Assembly (NCBI GenBank): GCA_003449515.1
Contig: DMHI01000128.1
Location: forward strand, 1 to 6,148
Direction of reading: 5' to 3'
Source: Lysobacteraceae bacterium
Lineage (GTDB): Bacteria > Pseudomonadota > Gammaproteobacteria > Xanthomonadales > Xanthomonadaceae
DNA: 6,148 bases
Made by a program: the position numbers and the translations under genes. The notes beneath the pieces are model-generated. The model made no database searches and was not told the DNA's origin. It saw only the letters and a program-made list of their open reading frames with translations. Numbering within the stretch: position 1 is the stretch's first letter; the number at the start of each line of letters is the position of its first letter. Positions 1-6,148 of this stretch are shown piece by piece.

Positions 1-753
1 GCCGCGACGCTGGGCTTGGAATTCCAGCGCATGCAGTTCACCGCCGACCTGCTGCCCTCCGACATCCTCGGCGTGTCGGTGTACGACCAGAACGATCGCG
101 GCTTCCGCTTCCATCCCGGGCCGGTGTTCACCCAGCTGCTGCTGGCCGACGAGATCAACCGCGCGCCGCCGCGCACGCAGAGCGCGCTCCTTGAAGCGAT
201 GGCCGAGCACCAGGTCAGCGTCGATGGCGTCTCGCATCGGCTGCCGGCGCCGTTCTTCGTGATCGCCACGCAGAACCCGGTCGATCTCTCCGGCACCTTC
301 CCGCTGCCGGATTCGCAGCTCGACCGCTTCCTGCTTCGCTTGTCGATGGGCTACCCGGATGCCGAGGCCGAGCGCGCGATGCTGGCCGGCCGCGACCGCC
401 GGCTGATGATCAACGAGACGCTGCCGCGGCTCGCCGCCGACGACGTGCTGGCGCTGCAGAAGGCCGTCGACGGCGTGCACGCCAGCGACGCCCTGCTCGA
501 CTATGTGCAGCGCCTGCTGGTGGAAAGCCGCCGCCACGCCGGCGTGCGCGTCGGCCTGTCGCCGCGTGCCGGCCTCGCCCTGCTGCGTGGCGGCCGCGCC
601 CACGCGCTGCTGCTCGGTCGCGCCCACGTGCTGCCCGACGACGTGCAGGCGCTGTTCGTAGCGGTGGCCGCGCATCGTCTGGTGACCGACGTCGACGGCG
701 CGGGCCGCGACGCGCTGGCGGCCTCGATCCTGAAGGCGGTCGCGGTCGACTGA
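1..753 (+). CDS. MoxR-family AAA+ ATPase, C-terminal part (5' end outside window)
   Basis: This cytoplasmic ATPase of the MoxR branch of AAA+ proteins probably acts as a chaperone-like remodeller of a membrane or metal-binding partner; the partner is unknown. The frame is open from base 1, so 250 residues are visible and the Walker A region lies upstream. Seen in order: Walker B with LLLADEIN (Asp-Glu codons at 148-153), sensor 1 with ATQNP (265-279), the arginine-finger segment DSQLDRF (Arg at 325-327), and sensor 2 with GLSPRAG (Arg at 565-567). A helical lid domain follows to the TGA at 751-753. All expected catalytic elements of the visible part are intact. The next gene, a DUF58 protein, starts two bases after the stop, which is the classic MoxR partner arrangement. 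Family assignment is firm; the specific subfamily and client are inferred from neighbours. Confidence 0.94.
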   Translation, partial: AATLGLEFQRMQFTADLLPSDILGVSVYDQNDRGFRFHPGPVFTQLLLADEINRAPPRTQSALLEAMAEHQVSVDGVSHRLPAPFFVIATQNPVDLSGTFPLPDSQLDRFLLRLSMGYPDAEAERAMLAGRDRRLMINETLPRLAADDVLALQKAVDGVHASDALLDYVQRLLVESRRHAGVRVGLSPRAGLALLRGGRAHALLLGRAHVLPDDVQALFVAVAAHRLVTDVDGAGRDALAASILKAVAVD

Positions 754-755
754 CG

Positions 756-1742
756 ATGGCGGCGAAGCCCGGCGCGTCCGATCGCATCGAAGCGGCCCTC
801 GCGCGCCTGCCGTTCGTGCGCGGACGCCAGCCCGAAGCGTTGCCGGTCACGCTCGACCGCAAGCGCATCTACGTGCTGCCGACGCGTCAGGGCCTGCTGG
901 TGGGCGTGATTCTGCTGGCGATGCTGCTCGGCGCGCTGAACTACAACAACAATCCCGGCCTGCTGCTGGCCTTTCTGCTGCTGGCGGTGGTGCACAACGG
1001 CGCGGTGCTGGCGCACCTGCGGCTCTCCGGGCTCAGCATCACCGCGTTGCAGGCCGAGCCGGTGCACGCCGGCGATACCCTGCAGCTGCGCTTGCGCCTC
1101 ACCTCCGGAGCGCGCTCCCGCGAGGGCGTGGGCCTGCGCGTGGGCCACGGCCCCGAGGTGCTCGTGCCGGCATCGGCCGAAGCGCCGGGGGGCGACGGCG
1201 AGCTGCTGCTCGCCCTGCCCGCGCCGCGCCGCGGGCTGCTCGAGCTGGGCCGCCTGCGCGTCAGCACCACGCGGCCACTGGGCCTTGCGCGCGCCTGGAG
1301 CTGGCTGCGCCCTGCGGAAACGCTGCTGGTCTATCCGGCACTGGAGGCGCAGGCGCCACCGCTGCCCGGCAGCAGCAGCGCCGACGCCGCCCGACCGCGC
1401 GCGCAGCGCAGCGGCGAGGACACCCACCACCTGCGCGACTACCGCAGCGGCGACGCGCCCCGGCAGATCGCCTGGAAGTCGAGCGCCCGCCTCGACCGCC
1501 TGCTGGTGCGCGAATACGAAGCGGGCTCGGCCGGCGACGTGGAACTCGAGTGGCCAGCCCTGCGGCACCTGCCCTACGAGGCGCGTATCGCGCGGCTGGC
1601 GCGCTGGGTGGTCGACGCCGAACGCGCCGGCAGGCGTTACCGCCTGGTGTTGCCCTCGGGGGCGATCGGCCCGGCGCGTGGATCCGAGCATCGCCACGCC
1701 TGCCTGCGCGCACTGGCGCTGCTGCCCGAGGCCGGAGCGTGA
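756..1742 (+). CDS. DUF58 domain protein, membrane-anchored partner of MoxR
   Basis: This 328-residue protein has a hydrophilic N-terminus, two adjacent hydrophobic segments at about residues 46-61 and 66-87, then a soluble domain. The DUF58 signature is clear at residues 220-245: GEDTHHLRDYRSGD followed by RQIAWKSSAR. Proteins of this family occur next to moxR and often next to transglutaminase or von Willebrand A genes; their biochemical role is not established. The ATG at 756 lies two bases after the moxR TGA, and no good Shine-Dalgarno sits just upstream, so translation is probably coupled by termination and restart. The next methionine (about residue 56) falls inside the first membrane segment, which supports the chosen start. 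The 3' end overlaps the GTG of the transglutaminase gene. It probably tethers or adapts the ATPase to the membrane protein encoded next; this is inference. Confidence 0.92.
   Translation: MAAKPGASDRIEAALARLPFVRGRQPEALPVTLDRKRIYVLPTRQGLLVGVILLAMLLGALNYNNNPGLLLAFLLLAVVHNGAVLAHLRLSGLSITALQAEPVHAGDTLQLRLRLTSGARSREGVGLRVGHGPEVLVPASAEAPGGDGELLLALPAPRRGLLELGRLRVSTTRPLGLARAWSWLRPAETLLVYPALEAQAPPLPGSSSADAARPRAQRSGEDTHHLRDYRSGDAPRQIAWKSSARLDRLLVREYEAGSAGDVELEWPALRHLPYEARIARLARWVVDAERAGRRYRLVLPSGAIGPARGSEHRHACLRALALLPEAGA
1728..1731 (+). promoter_or_regulatory. Shine-Dalgarno GAGG for the transglutaminase GTG start
   Basis: GAGG lies seven bases before the GTG at 1739, within the last codons of the DUF58 gene. 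Together with the GTGA overlap of start and stop (1739-1742), it supports the GTG as the true start, although the frame stays open further upstream. Confidence 0.55.
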
Positions 1743-3688
1743 GCGTCGATAGCGCGCAGCGTCGCGTGCTGGTGCTGGCGGTGCTGGGCGCGGTGCTGCC
1801 GCTGCTGCTGCACCTGCCCGGTACGGCGGCGGCAGGCATCGCCGCGGTCGCCGCGGTGGCCGGTTGGAGCGCCTTGCACCAACCGCTCCCGGTCGCGCTG
1901 CGCCTGCTGCTGGTCGCCGTGATCAGCGCCGCGGTGCTGGTGGGCTTCGGATTCCGGCTGGGCCGCGACGCCGGCAGCGCCCTGCTGCTGGCCATGCTGG
2001 TGCTCAAGCTCGCCGAGCTGCGCGACCCCGGCGACGCGCGCCGCCTCGCCGCCTATGCGCTGTTCGCGCCGTTCGCCGCCTTCCTGCAGGATCAGGGCCC
2101 CCTCACCCTCGCGCTCGGCCTGTTCGCGTCGATCGGCACGCTGCTGGCGATGGCCCGACTCGCCGCAGCGCCGCGCCCGCCGCCGCCGCTGGCCACCGGG
2201 CTGGGCGAAGTCGGGCGCAGCCTGCTGCTCGCGCTGCCCCTCGCACTCGCCGGCTTCTGGCTGTTCCCGCGCCTGCCCACGCCGCTGTGGGGCCTTCCCG
2301 AGAACGCGCTGGCACGCAGTGGCATCAGCGGATCGATGACACCCGGCGACTGGATCGATCTGCTCGCCGACGACACACCGGCCTTCCGTGTCCGCTTCGA
2401 GGGCCCGCGGCCACCCTCCGAGCAGCTCTACTGGCGCGGCCCGGTGCTCACCCGCTTCGACGGCCGCCGTTGGACGGAAAACGAATCGCTGGCGCGCCTC
2501 CCGCCCCCGGCCCTGCCCACCGGCCCGGTGCTCGCGCGCTACACGATGACGCTGGAGCCCACCGAGCGGCGCTACGTGTTCGCACTCGAGAGCCCGTCCG
2601 CCCCGCCCGCCCCGCTGGCTGTCGGCTTCGACGCGACCCTGCGCAGCCCGGAGGCGCTGCGGACGCTGGCGCAATTCACCCTGCAGGCGGTTGCCGTCAG
2701 CGGCTACCAGCCCGAGCTGGACGATGCGCTGCGCCGCGCACACCTCGCCCTGCCCGCGGGCTTCAACCCGCGCACCCGGGCCCGCGCCCTCGCCTGGCGC
2801 AGCGAGGCCGCCAGCGATCACGCCTACATCCGCCGCGTGCTCGCCTGGTTCAATGCCGAGCACGCCTACAGCATCAGTGCCCCGCCGCTCGGCCGCCATA
2901 CCGCCGACGAGTTCCTGTTCGACACCCGCGAGGGCTTCTGCGAGCACTTCAGTTCGGCCTTCGTCATCCTGATGCGCGCGGCGGGCATTCCGTCGCGGGT
3001 CGTCAGCGGCTACACCGGCGGCGTCGAGAACCGCGTCGGCGGCTTCTGGGTGGTGCGGCAGATGGACGCGCACGCCTGGGCCGAGGTGTGGCTGCCCGGC
3101 GAGGGCTGGCGGCGCGTCGATCCCACCGCCGCCGTCGCGCCCGAGCGCATCTTCGACACGCTCGACGACCAGATCGGCGAGGGCGGCGGCTTCGGCGCGG
3201 CGATGCGCCCAGTGTTCGACTTTGGCGACAGCCTGCGCGAGGCCTGGAACAATTTCGTCGTCGCCCACGACGCCGCGCGCCAGGCCGAGCTGCTGCGCGG
3301 CCTCGGCTGGTCGGGCGCGGGCGCGGCGCAGGTTGCGCAGGCCTTCGTGATCGCCGCCGGCATCGCCCTCGGCCTGACCCTGCTCATCCTTCTGCGCCCG
3401 GCGCGAAGCGGGCGCGACCCGCTGCTGCGCGCCTGGCGGCGCTTCCTGCAACGACTGGCGAAGCGCGGAATCGCGAAACGCCCCGACGAGAGCGCCGCCG
3501 GCTTCCTGCGCCGCATCGAGGACACGCAAGCGGGCCTCGACGCCGCCAGCGTGGCGCTGCTGCGGCGATTCATCGCCCTGCGCTACGCCGCAGCGGAGAC
3601 GCCCGCCACCGATGCCGCCAACCCCGGCCATGCGGCACTGACGCGCGACCTCCGTCGCCATCGCCCGCCGCCGCTCAGTGCCCGTTGA
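1739..3688 (+). CDS. tgpA: TgpA-like membrane transglutaminase (DUF3488, transglutaminase core, DUF4129-like tail)
   Basis: This is a multi-pass inner-membrane protein with a transglutaminase-fold domain, 649 residues from the GTG start, close to the usual TgpA length. The N-terminal DUF3488 region (about residues 8-180) holds some six or seven hydrophobic segments. A large, probably periplasmic domain follows. Its core shows EGFCEHFSSAFVILMRAAGIP with Cys401, DAHAWAEVW with His445, and WRRVDPTAAVAPERI with Asp461, giving an intact Cys-His-Asp triad. A last membrane segment covers about 532-555, then a basic C-terminal tail resembling DUF4129. The frame is open upstream to 1550, but those codons would overlap the DUF58 gene; the GTG overlaps the DUF58 stop by four bases and has a GAGG before it. 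TgpA of Pseudomonas aeruginosa, in the same gene context, was reported as important for viability. The substrate is unknown, and the domain may be a cross-linking enzyme or a cysteine peptidase. Confidence 0.92.
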   Translation: MSVDSAQRRVLVLAVLGAVLPLLLHLPGTAAAGIAAVAAVAGWSALHQPLPVALRLLLVAVISAAVLVGFGFRLGRDAGSALLLAMLVLKLAELRDPGDARRLAAYALFAPFAAFLQDQGPLTLALGLFASIGTLLAMARLAAAPRPPPPLATGLGEVGRSLLLALPLALAGFWLFPRLPTPLWGLPENALARSGISGSMTPGDWIDLLADDTPAFRVRFEGPRPPSEQLYWRGPVLTRFDGRRWTENESLARLPPPALPTGPVLARYTMTLEPTERRYVFALESPSAPPAPLAVGFDATLRSPEALRTLAQFTLQAVAVSGYQPELDDALRRAHLALPAGFNPRTRARALAWRSEAASDHAYIRRVLAWFNAEHAYSISAPPLGRHTADEFLFDTREGFCEHFSSAFVILMRAAGIPSRVVSGYTGGVENRVGGFWVVRQMDAHAWAEVWLPGEGWRRVDPTAAVAPERIFDTLDDQIGEGGGFGAAMRPVFDFGDSLREAWNNFVVAHDAARQAELLRGLGWSGAGAAQVAQAFVIAAGIALGLTLLILLRPARSGRDPLLRAWRRFLQRLAKRGIAKRPDESAAGFLRRIEDTQAGLDAASVALLRRFIALRYAAAETPATDAANPGHAALTRDLRRHRPPPLSAR

Positions 3689-3791
3689 CCCTTCGGCATC
3701 GACCGTGCGGCGCCATGCCCAGAACCCACGCCGCTGGCGAACAGTCAGCCGGATGGCCGCCGCCGCCGTCCTGCTCCGGCCCGGCGCTGGA
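3689..3791. other. Intergenic gap between convergent operons
   Basis: These 103 bases separate the stops of the transglutaminase gene (plus) and the HIT gene (minus). The best inverted repeat is GCCGGA (3748-3753) with TCCGGC (3775-3780) around a 21-base loop. A shorter one is GGCAT (3695-3699) with ATGCC (3715-3719). Neither is followed by a T-run on either strand, so no intrinsic terminator can be called. The site must end transcription from both sides, perhaps through Rho or collision of polymerases; that is inference. Confidence 0.6.
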
Positions 3792-4136
3792 TCAGCCCGG
3801 CGGCCAGCTCAGCGCGCGGCCGGCCAACAGGTGCAGGTGGATGTGGAACACCGTCTGCCCGCCGTCGCCATTGCAGTTCATCACCACGCGGTAGCCGTTG
3901 TCGGCGAAGCCCTGCGCCTTCGCCCAGCCAGCCGCGGCAAGCATCAGCCGCCCCAACAGCTCGGCCTGCGACGGCGTGGCGTCGTTGAGCGTGGCGATCG
4001 GCTGCTTCGGGATGAACAGCACGTGCACCGGCGCCTTCGGCGCGATGTCGCGGAAGGCCAGCACGTGCTCGTCCTCGAAGACGATGTCGGCGGGGATCTC
4101 GCGGCGGATGATCTTGTCGAAAATCGTCTCGGGCAT
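3792..4136 (-). CDS. HIT-family nucleotide-binding protein (HinT-like)
   Basis: This small cytoplasmic histidine-triad protein is 114 residues long, normal for the HinT group, which hydrolyses purine nucleoside phosphoramidates and related adenylated compounds. The N-terminus (IFDKIIRREIPADIVFED, then a DIAPKAPVHVLFIPK stretch) is typical. The triad HIHLHLL carries His98, His100 and His102, and the family C-terminus GRALSWPPG follows directly, so the gene is complete. It starts at ATG 4136-4134, with GGAG six bases upstream. It lies 60 bases after recR on the same strand and faces the transglutaminase operon. No functional tie to dnaX, ybaB or recR is known to me; it is probably co-transcribed as the last gene. 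The natural substrate cannot be told from sequence. Confidence 0.95.
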   Translation of the reverse strand: MPETIFDKIIRREIPADIVFEDEHVLAFRDIAPKAPVHVLFIPKQPIATLNDATPSQAELLGRLMLAAAGWAKAQGFADNGYRVVMNCNGDGGQTVFHIHLHLLAGRALSWPPG

Positions 4137-4142
4137 GACGGG

Positions 4143-4146
4143 CTCC
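4143..4146 (-). promoter_or_regulatory. Shine-Dalgarno GGAG for the HIT gene
   Basis: On the minus strand GGAG (CTCC on plus) sits six bases before the ATG at 4136. It supports this start and shows the gene has its own ribosome entry despite the gap from recR. Confidence 0.6.
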
Positions 4147-4169
4147 AGCGGTTCGTCCAGAGGATGCCA

Positions 4170-4196
4170 GCGCCGGGCGGCGCGGTGTAGCCCGCG
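4170..4196 (-). other. Two overlapping GC hairpins just after the recR stop
   Basis: Directly after the recR TGA, the minus strand can form CGCGG-(6)-CCGCG (4196-4181). It can alternatively form GCGCC-(4)-GGCGC (4183-4170). The two share bases 4181-4183, so they exclude each other. There is no T-run after either, so an intrinsic terminator is unlikely; a weak pause, a Rho-related site or a 3' stability element is possible. In such GC-rich DNA, five-base stems also arise by chance. Confidence 0.25.
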
Positions 4197-4796
4197 TCAA
4201 CCGGCGGCTTCGCTGCGCTGCCCGAAGGCGTGCGCCAGCGTGCCGCGGTCGACGTATTCCAGCTCGCCGCCGAGCGGCAGGCCCTGCGCGAGTCGGCTCG
4301 GCGTGACGCCCGCAGCGCGCGCCATCTGCGCCAGGTAGTGCGCGGTGGCTTCGCCTTCGACGGTGGCGTTGGTGGCGATGATCATCTCGCGCACCTCGCC
4401 GTCGGCGAGCCGCGTGCCGAGCAGGTCGAGCCCGAGCTGGCGCGGGCCGATGCCGTCGAGCGGCGAGAGCCGGCCCTGCAGCACGAAGTACAGCCCGCGA
4501 TAGCCGGTGGCCTGCTCGATGGCGAGGCGATCGGCCGGCGTCTCGACAATGCACAGCACGCTGCGGTCGCGCGAGGCGCTGGCGCAGATCGCACAGACCT
4601 CGCTCTCGCTGAAGTCGCGGCACTGCGCGCAGTGGCGGATGCGCTCGACGGCCGCCTGCAGCCGCTCGGCGAGGCGCGACGCCCCCTCGCGGTCGCGCTC
4701 GAGCAGGTGGTAGGCCATGCGCTGGGCGCTCTTCGCACCGACGCCCGGCAGCACGCGGAAGGCCTCGATCAGCTGCTCGAGCAGGCTGGTGCTCAA
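4197..4796 (-). CDS. recR: Recombination mediator protein RecR
   Basis: RecR works with RecO (and RecF) to load RecA on single-stranded gaps during recombinational repair. The protein is 199 residues, the family's usual size, and complete. In order: helix-hairpin-helix LPGVGAKSAQRM (residues 16-27), a four-cysteine zinc site with Cys56, Cys59, Cys68 and Cys71, a Toprim domain from about 80 (VETPADRLAIE, then ATNATVEGEATAHYLA), and the C-terminal GLPLGGELEYVDRGTLAH motif. The Toprim stretch has NATVEGE where E. coli has NPTVEGE, a mild change. The start is a TTG: between the upstream in-frame stop (4838-4836) and this codon there is no ATG or GTG, and the next methionine (residue 27) would remove most of the helix-hairpin-helix. 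The gene follows ybaB after 48 bases, the conserved dnaX-ybaB-recR order. Confidence 0.97.
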   Translation of the reverse strand: MSTSLLEQLIEAFRVLPGVGAKSAQRMAYHLLERDREGASRLAERLQAAVERIRHCAQCRDFSESEVCAICASASRDRSVLCIVETPADRLAIEQATGYRGLYFVLQGRLSPLDGIGPRQLGLDLLGTRLADGEVREMIIATNATVEGEATAHYLAQMARAAGVTPSRLAQGLPLGGELEYVDRGTLAHAFGQRSEAAG

Positions 4797-4813
4797 TCCG
4801 GGCCCCCACTCAT
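4793..4813 (-). other. Six-codon ORF whose stop overlaps the recR TTG start
   Basis: On the minus strand an ATG at 4813-4811 opens a frame reading M-S-G-G-P-D and ends in TGA at 4795-4793. The TGA shares two bases with the recR TTG (4796-4794). This could be a leader that feeds ribosomes to recR by stop-restart. It could also be the real recR start displaced by one base in the adjoining GGGGG run, or chance. No strong Shine-Dalgarno is evident before the ATG. Confidence 0.3.
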
Positions 4814-4844
4814 GCGCCGGAAGGGTTCGCGGGCTTCACGCGCA

Positions 4845-5177
4845 TCAGCCGCCGAACATGCCCTTCATGCCGGGCGGGATCGGCATGCCCGCGGTCGCCG
4901 CCGACATGCGCTTCGACGACTCCTCGTTGATCTTCGCCACCGCGTCGTTCAATGCGACCAGCAGCAGGTCTTCGAGCATCTCGGCGTCGCCCAGTGCCTG
5001 CGGGTCGACGTGTACCTTGCGGGCGTCGAACTTGCCCGACAGCGTGATGCTCACCAGACCGCCGCCAGCGCTGCCGGTGACTTCCAGCGCGGCCAGTTCG
5101 TCCTGCGCCTTCTTCATGTTGTCCTGCATGCGCTGCGCCATCTGCATGGCCTGCGCGATGTTTCCGCCTTTGAACAT
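4845..5177 (-). CDS. ybaB: YbaB/EbfC-family nucleoid-associated DNA-binding protein
   Basis: This small dimeric cytoplasmic protein binds DNA and associates with the nucleoid. At 110 residues it matches the family length. The N-terminal helix is rich in Met, Gln and Lys (QAMQMAQRMQDNMKKAQDEL), followed by the beta-strand region with GSAGGGLVSITLSG and KVHVDPQAL. A second long helix, LEDLLLVALNDAVAKINEES, is then followed by a Gly/Pro/Met-rich tail, PIPPGMKGMFGG, typical of the family. The ATG at 5177-5175 is three bases after the dnaX stop and has a strong GAGGAG before it. The position between dnaX and recR is the conserved arrangement and further supports the call. The exact physiological role is unsettled in the family; repair or nucleoid organisation are usual suggestions. 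Confidence 0.96.
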   Translation of the reverse strand: MFKGGNIAQAMQMAQRMQDNMKKAQDELAALEVTGSAGGGLVSITLSGKFDARKVHVDPQALGDAEMLEDLLLVALNDAVAKINEESSKRMSAATAGMPIPPGMKGMFGG

Positions 5178-5180
5178 GGC

Positions 5181-6148
5181 TTACTCCTCGATCGGTCGGA
5201 TGGAACCGTCGACCACCTTGGCGCCCTGCGCCACGAGGTGCTGCACGACGGGGTCGGAATGGAAGCGCGCTTCGGCGGCCTGCTGGCGCTCGGACTTCAC
5301 GCGCTGCTGGCGGTCGAACAGGGTCTCGCTCGCCGCATCGGCGCTGGTGCCCGCGGTGCCGGCTCCGGCGGAGGCACCGCGCGGCGCATCAACGAAACGC
5401 AGCACCGGCGCACGCCCGAACAGCGGCGCGAGCGCCTCGGCCAGCCGACGCACGCTGATGTCGGTGCGCATCGTTTCGCCCTCGGGCGACAGCGCCAGCG
5501 TCAGCCCGTCGGCTTCGCCGCTGACGAAGCGCGCATGCGCGGCCAGTTGTCCCGCCGGACCGCTGACCGCGTGGCGCTGCAGCGCGCCCAGCCAGTCCTC
5601 GTTGGATGCGATCGGCGCGGGCACGGGATCGAACGCGCGCGCGGCGCTGCCGCCCATCGCTGCCGCTTCGGCGAACGGCGAAGGCGGCGCCTTGCGCGGT
5701 GCCGGTGCGTTGACCACCGGCACCGACACGCTGCGGGCCTGGTCGCTGGACGACGCCGTGGCTCGCGGCGCGTCCGCCACGCGCTCACCGCCGCGCGGCC
5801 CCGGTCTGGGCGCATCGCCGGCGGGCATCGGCTTGAACGCGAGCATCCGCAGCAGGGCCATCTCGAAGCCCACACGCGGCGTCGGTGCCAGCGCGAGGTC
5901 GCGGCTGCCGGTGATCGCCATCTGGTACCAGAGCTGCACGAGTTCCGCCGGCACCTGCGTGGCCAGCGCCCCGGTGTCGACGCCATCGACCGCACGCGCG
6001 GCCTCCGGCACCAGCTGCTTCACCTGCACCGCATGCAGCGCGGCCGCGACGTCGTCGAGCACCTGGGCGTAGTCGGGCGAGTAGACCGCCATCGCTTCGA
6101 TCTGCGCCAGCAGCGCGGGGCCGTCGAAGCTCGCCAAGGCCGCCAGCA
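5181..6148 (-). CDS. dnaX: DNA polymerase III subunit tau/gamma, C-terminal part (5' end outside window)
   Basis: DnaX is the ATPase core of the clamp loader, and its tau form links the loader to polymerase alpha and the DnaB helicase. About 321 residues are visible; the ATPase domains lie off the right edge. The first ~105 visible residues are domain III, the oligomerisation domain: LLAQIEAMAVYSPDYAQVLDD, then VPAELVQLWYQMAITGSRDL and APTPRVGFEMALLRMLAF. A Pro/Ala/Arg/Ser-rich linker of roughly 70 residues follows. A C-terminal alpha/beta domain runs from about EDWLGALQRH to the end (IRPIEE), with the QQRVKSERQQAAEARFHSDP helix and VVQHLVAQGAKVVDGSIRP expected of tau domain V. The frame is open to the window edge; the TTG at 6137-6135 is an internal Leu codon. 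The 3' end carries the ybaB ribosome site. Confidence 0.93.
   Translation of the reverse strand, partial: LAALASFDGPALLAQIEAMAVYSPDYAQVLDDVAAALHAVQVKQLVPEAARAVDGVDTGALATQVPAELVQLWYQMAITGSRDLALAPTPRVGFEMALLRMLAFKPMPAGDAPRPGPRGGERVADAPRATASSSDQARSVSVPVVNAPAPRKAPPSPFAEAAAMGGSAARAFDPVPAPIASNEDWLGALQRHAVSGPAGQLAAHARFVSGEADGLTLALSPEGETMRTDISVRRLAEALAPLFGRAPVLRFVDAPRGASAGAGTAGTSADAASETLFDRQQRVKSERQQAAEARFHSDPVVQHLVAQGAKVVDGSIRPIEE
5184..5189 (-). promoter_or_regulatory. Shine-Dalgarno GAGGAG for ybaB, formed by the last dnaX codons
   Basis: The final two sense codons of dnaX, GAG GAG (Glu-Glu), form a near-ideal ribosome binding site six bases before the ybaB ATG. The dnaX TAA lies within the spacer. 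Translation of the two genes is likely coupled. Confidence 0.75.

Noticed and set aside
501..1697. Open frame of 398 codons on the minus strand opposite moxR and the DUF58 gene
   Set aside because: It is antisense to two conserved genes and has a Gln/Ala/Arg-rich product with no family resemblance.
1550..1738. Upstream extension of the transglutaminase frame to an ATG at 1550
   Set aside because: It would overlap the DUF58 gene by almost 200 bases and add an Arg/Ala-rich stretch before the first membrane segment. The GTG at 1739 fits the family length and has a GAGG.
1637..3661. Open frame of 674 codons on the minus strand, opposite tgpA
   Set aside because: Its translation is Arg/Ala/Gly/Gln-rich without a domain. 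It lies antisense to a protein with clear motifs, and long antisense frames are expected in DNA this rich in GC.
3748..3780. GCCGGA/TCCGGC inverted repeat as a bidirectional terminator
   Set aside because: The stem is only six bases around a 21-base loop and has no T-run on either side.
1864..3894. Open frame of 676 codons on the plus strand overlapping tgpA
   Set aside because: It is an out-of-frame shadow with a Pro/Arg/Ala-rich product and no recognisable motif. tgpA has the catalytic triad in its own frame.
3678..4190. Open frame on the plus strand across the convergent gap and opposite the HIT gene
   Set aside because: Most of it is antisense to the complete HIT protein; the product has no motif and there is no ribosome site.
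4717..6072. Open frame of 451 codons on the plus strand opposite recR, ybaB and dnaX
   Set aside because: It spans the antisense of three well-identified genes and their gaps. Its product is low-complexity Ser/Ala/Arg-rich, which is the signature of a GC shadow frame.

Overview
The window is very GC-rich and densely coded. It looks like chromosomal DNA of a high-GC proteobacterium. The gene order dnaX-ybaB-recR is typical of gammaproteobacteria, and a Xanthomonadales-like lineage is a reasonable guess, but taxonomy is inference. No tRNA, rRNA, CRISPR array, insertion sequence, attachment site or origin was seen. No gene differs obviously in base composition from its neighbours.

Left half, plus strand (1-3688): a tight three-gene run. 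It begins with the C-terminal part of a MoxR-family AAA+ ATPase, whose N-terminus and Walker A lie off the left edge. A DUF58 protein with two membrane segments starts two bases after the moxR stop. A TgpA-like membrane transglutaminase (DUF3488, Cys-His-Asp core, C-terminal DUF4129-like segment) follows, best started at a GTG that overlaps the DUF58 stop by four bases. The spacing implies one transcript and translational coupling. The three products probably form a membrane-linked assembly in which the ATPase and DUF58 protein serve or control the transglutaminase-fold protein, but its substrate is unknown.

Middle (3689-3791): a 103-base gap between convergent genes. It has a weak inverted repeat but no convincing intrinsic terminator.

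Right half, minus strand (6148 down to 3792): dnaX (C-terminal part, N-terminus off the right edge), ybaB/ebfC, recR and a HinT-like HIT protein. DnaX is the clamp-loader subunit, YbaB/EbfC is a small DNA-binding protein, and RecR acts in RecFOR gap repair. The HIT protein is a nucleotide hydrolase that appears to be a passenger at the end of the operon. The dnaX Glu-Glu-stop end doubles as the ybaB Shine-Dalgarno. recR has only a TTG start, entwined with the stop of a six-codon ORF.

I found no evidence for a new multi-gene system. The points worth a second look are small: the recR start, the apparent absence of a programmed frameshift signal in the visible dnaX, and competing hairpins after recR. 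The least understood part biologically is the MoxR-DUF58-TgpA module.
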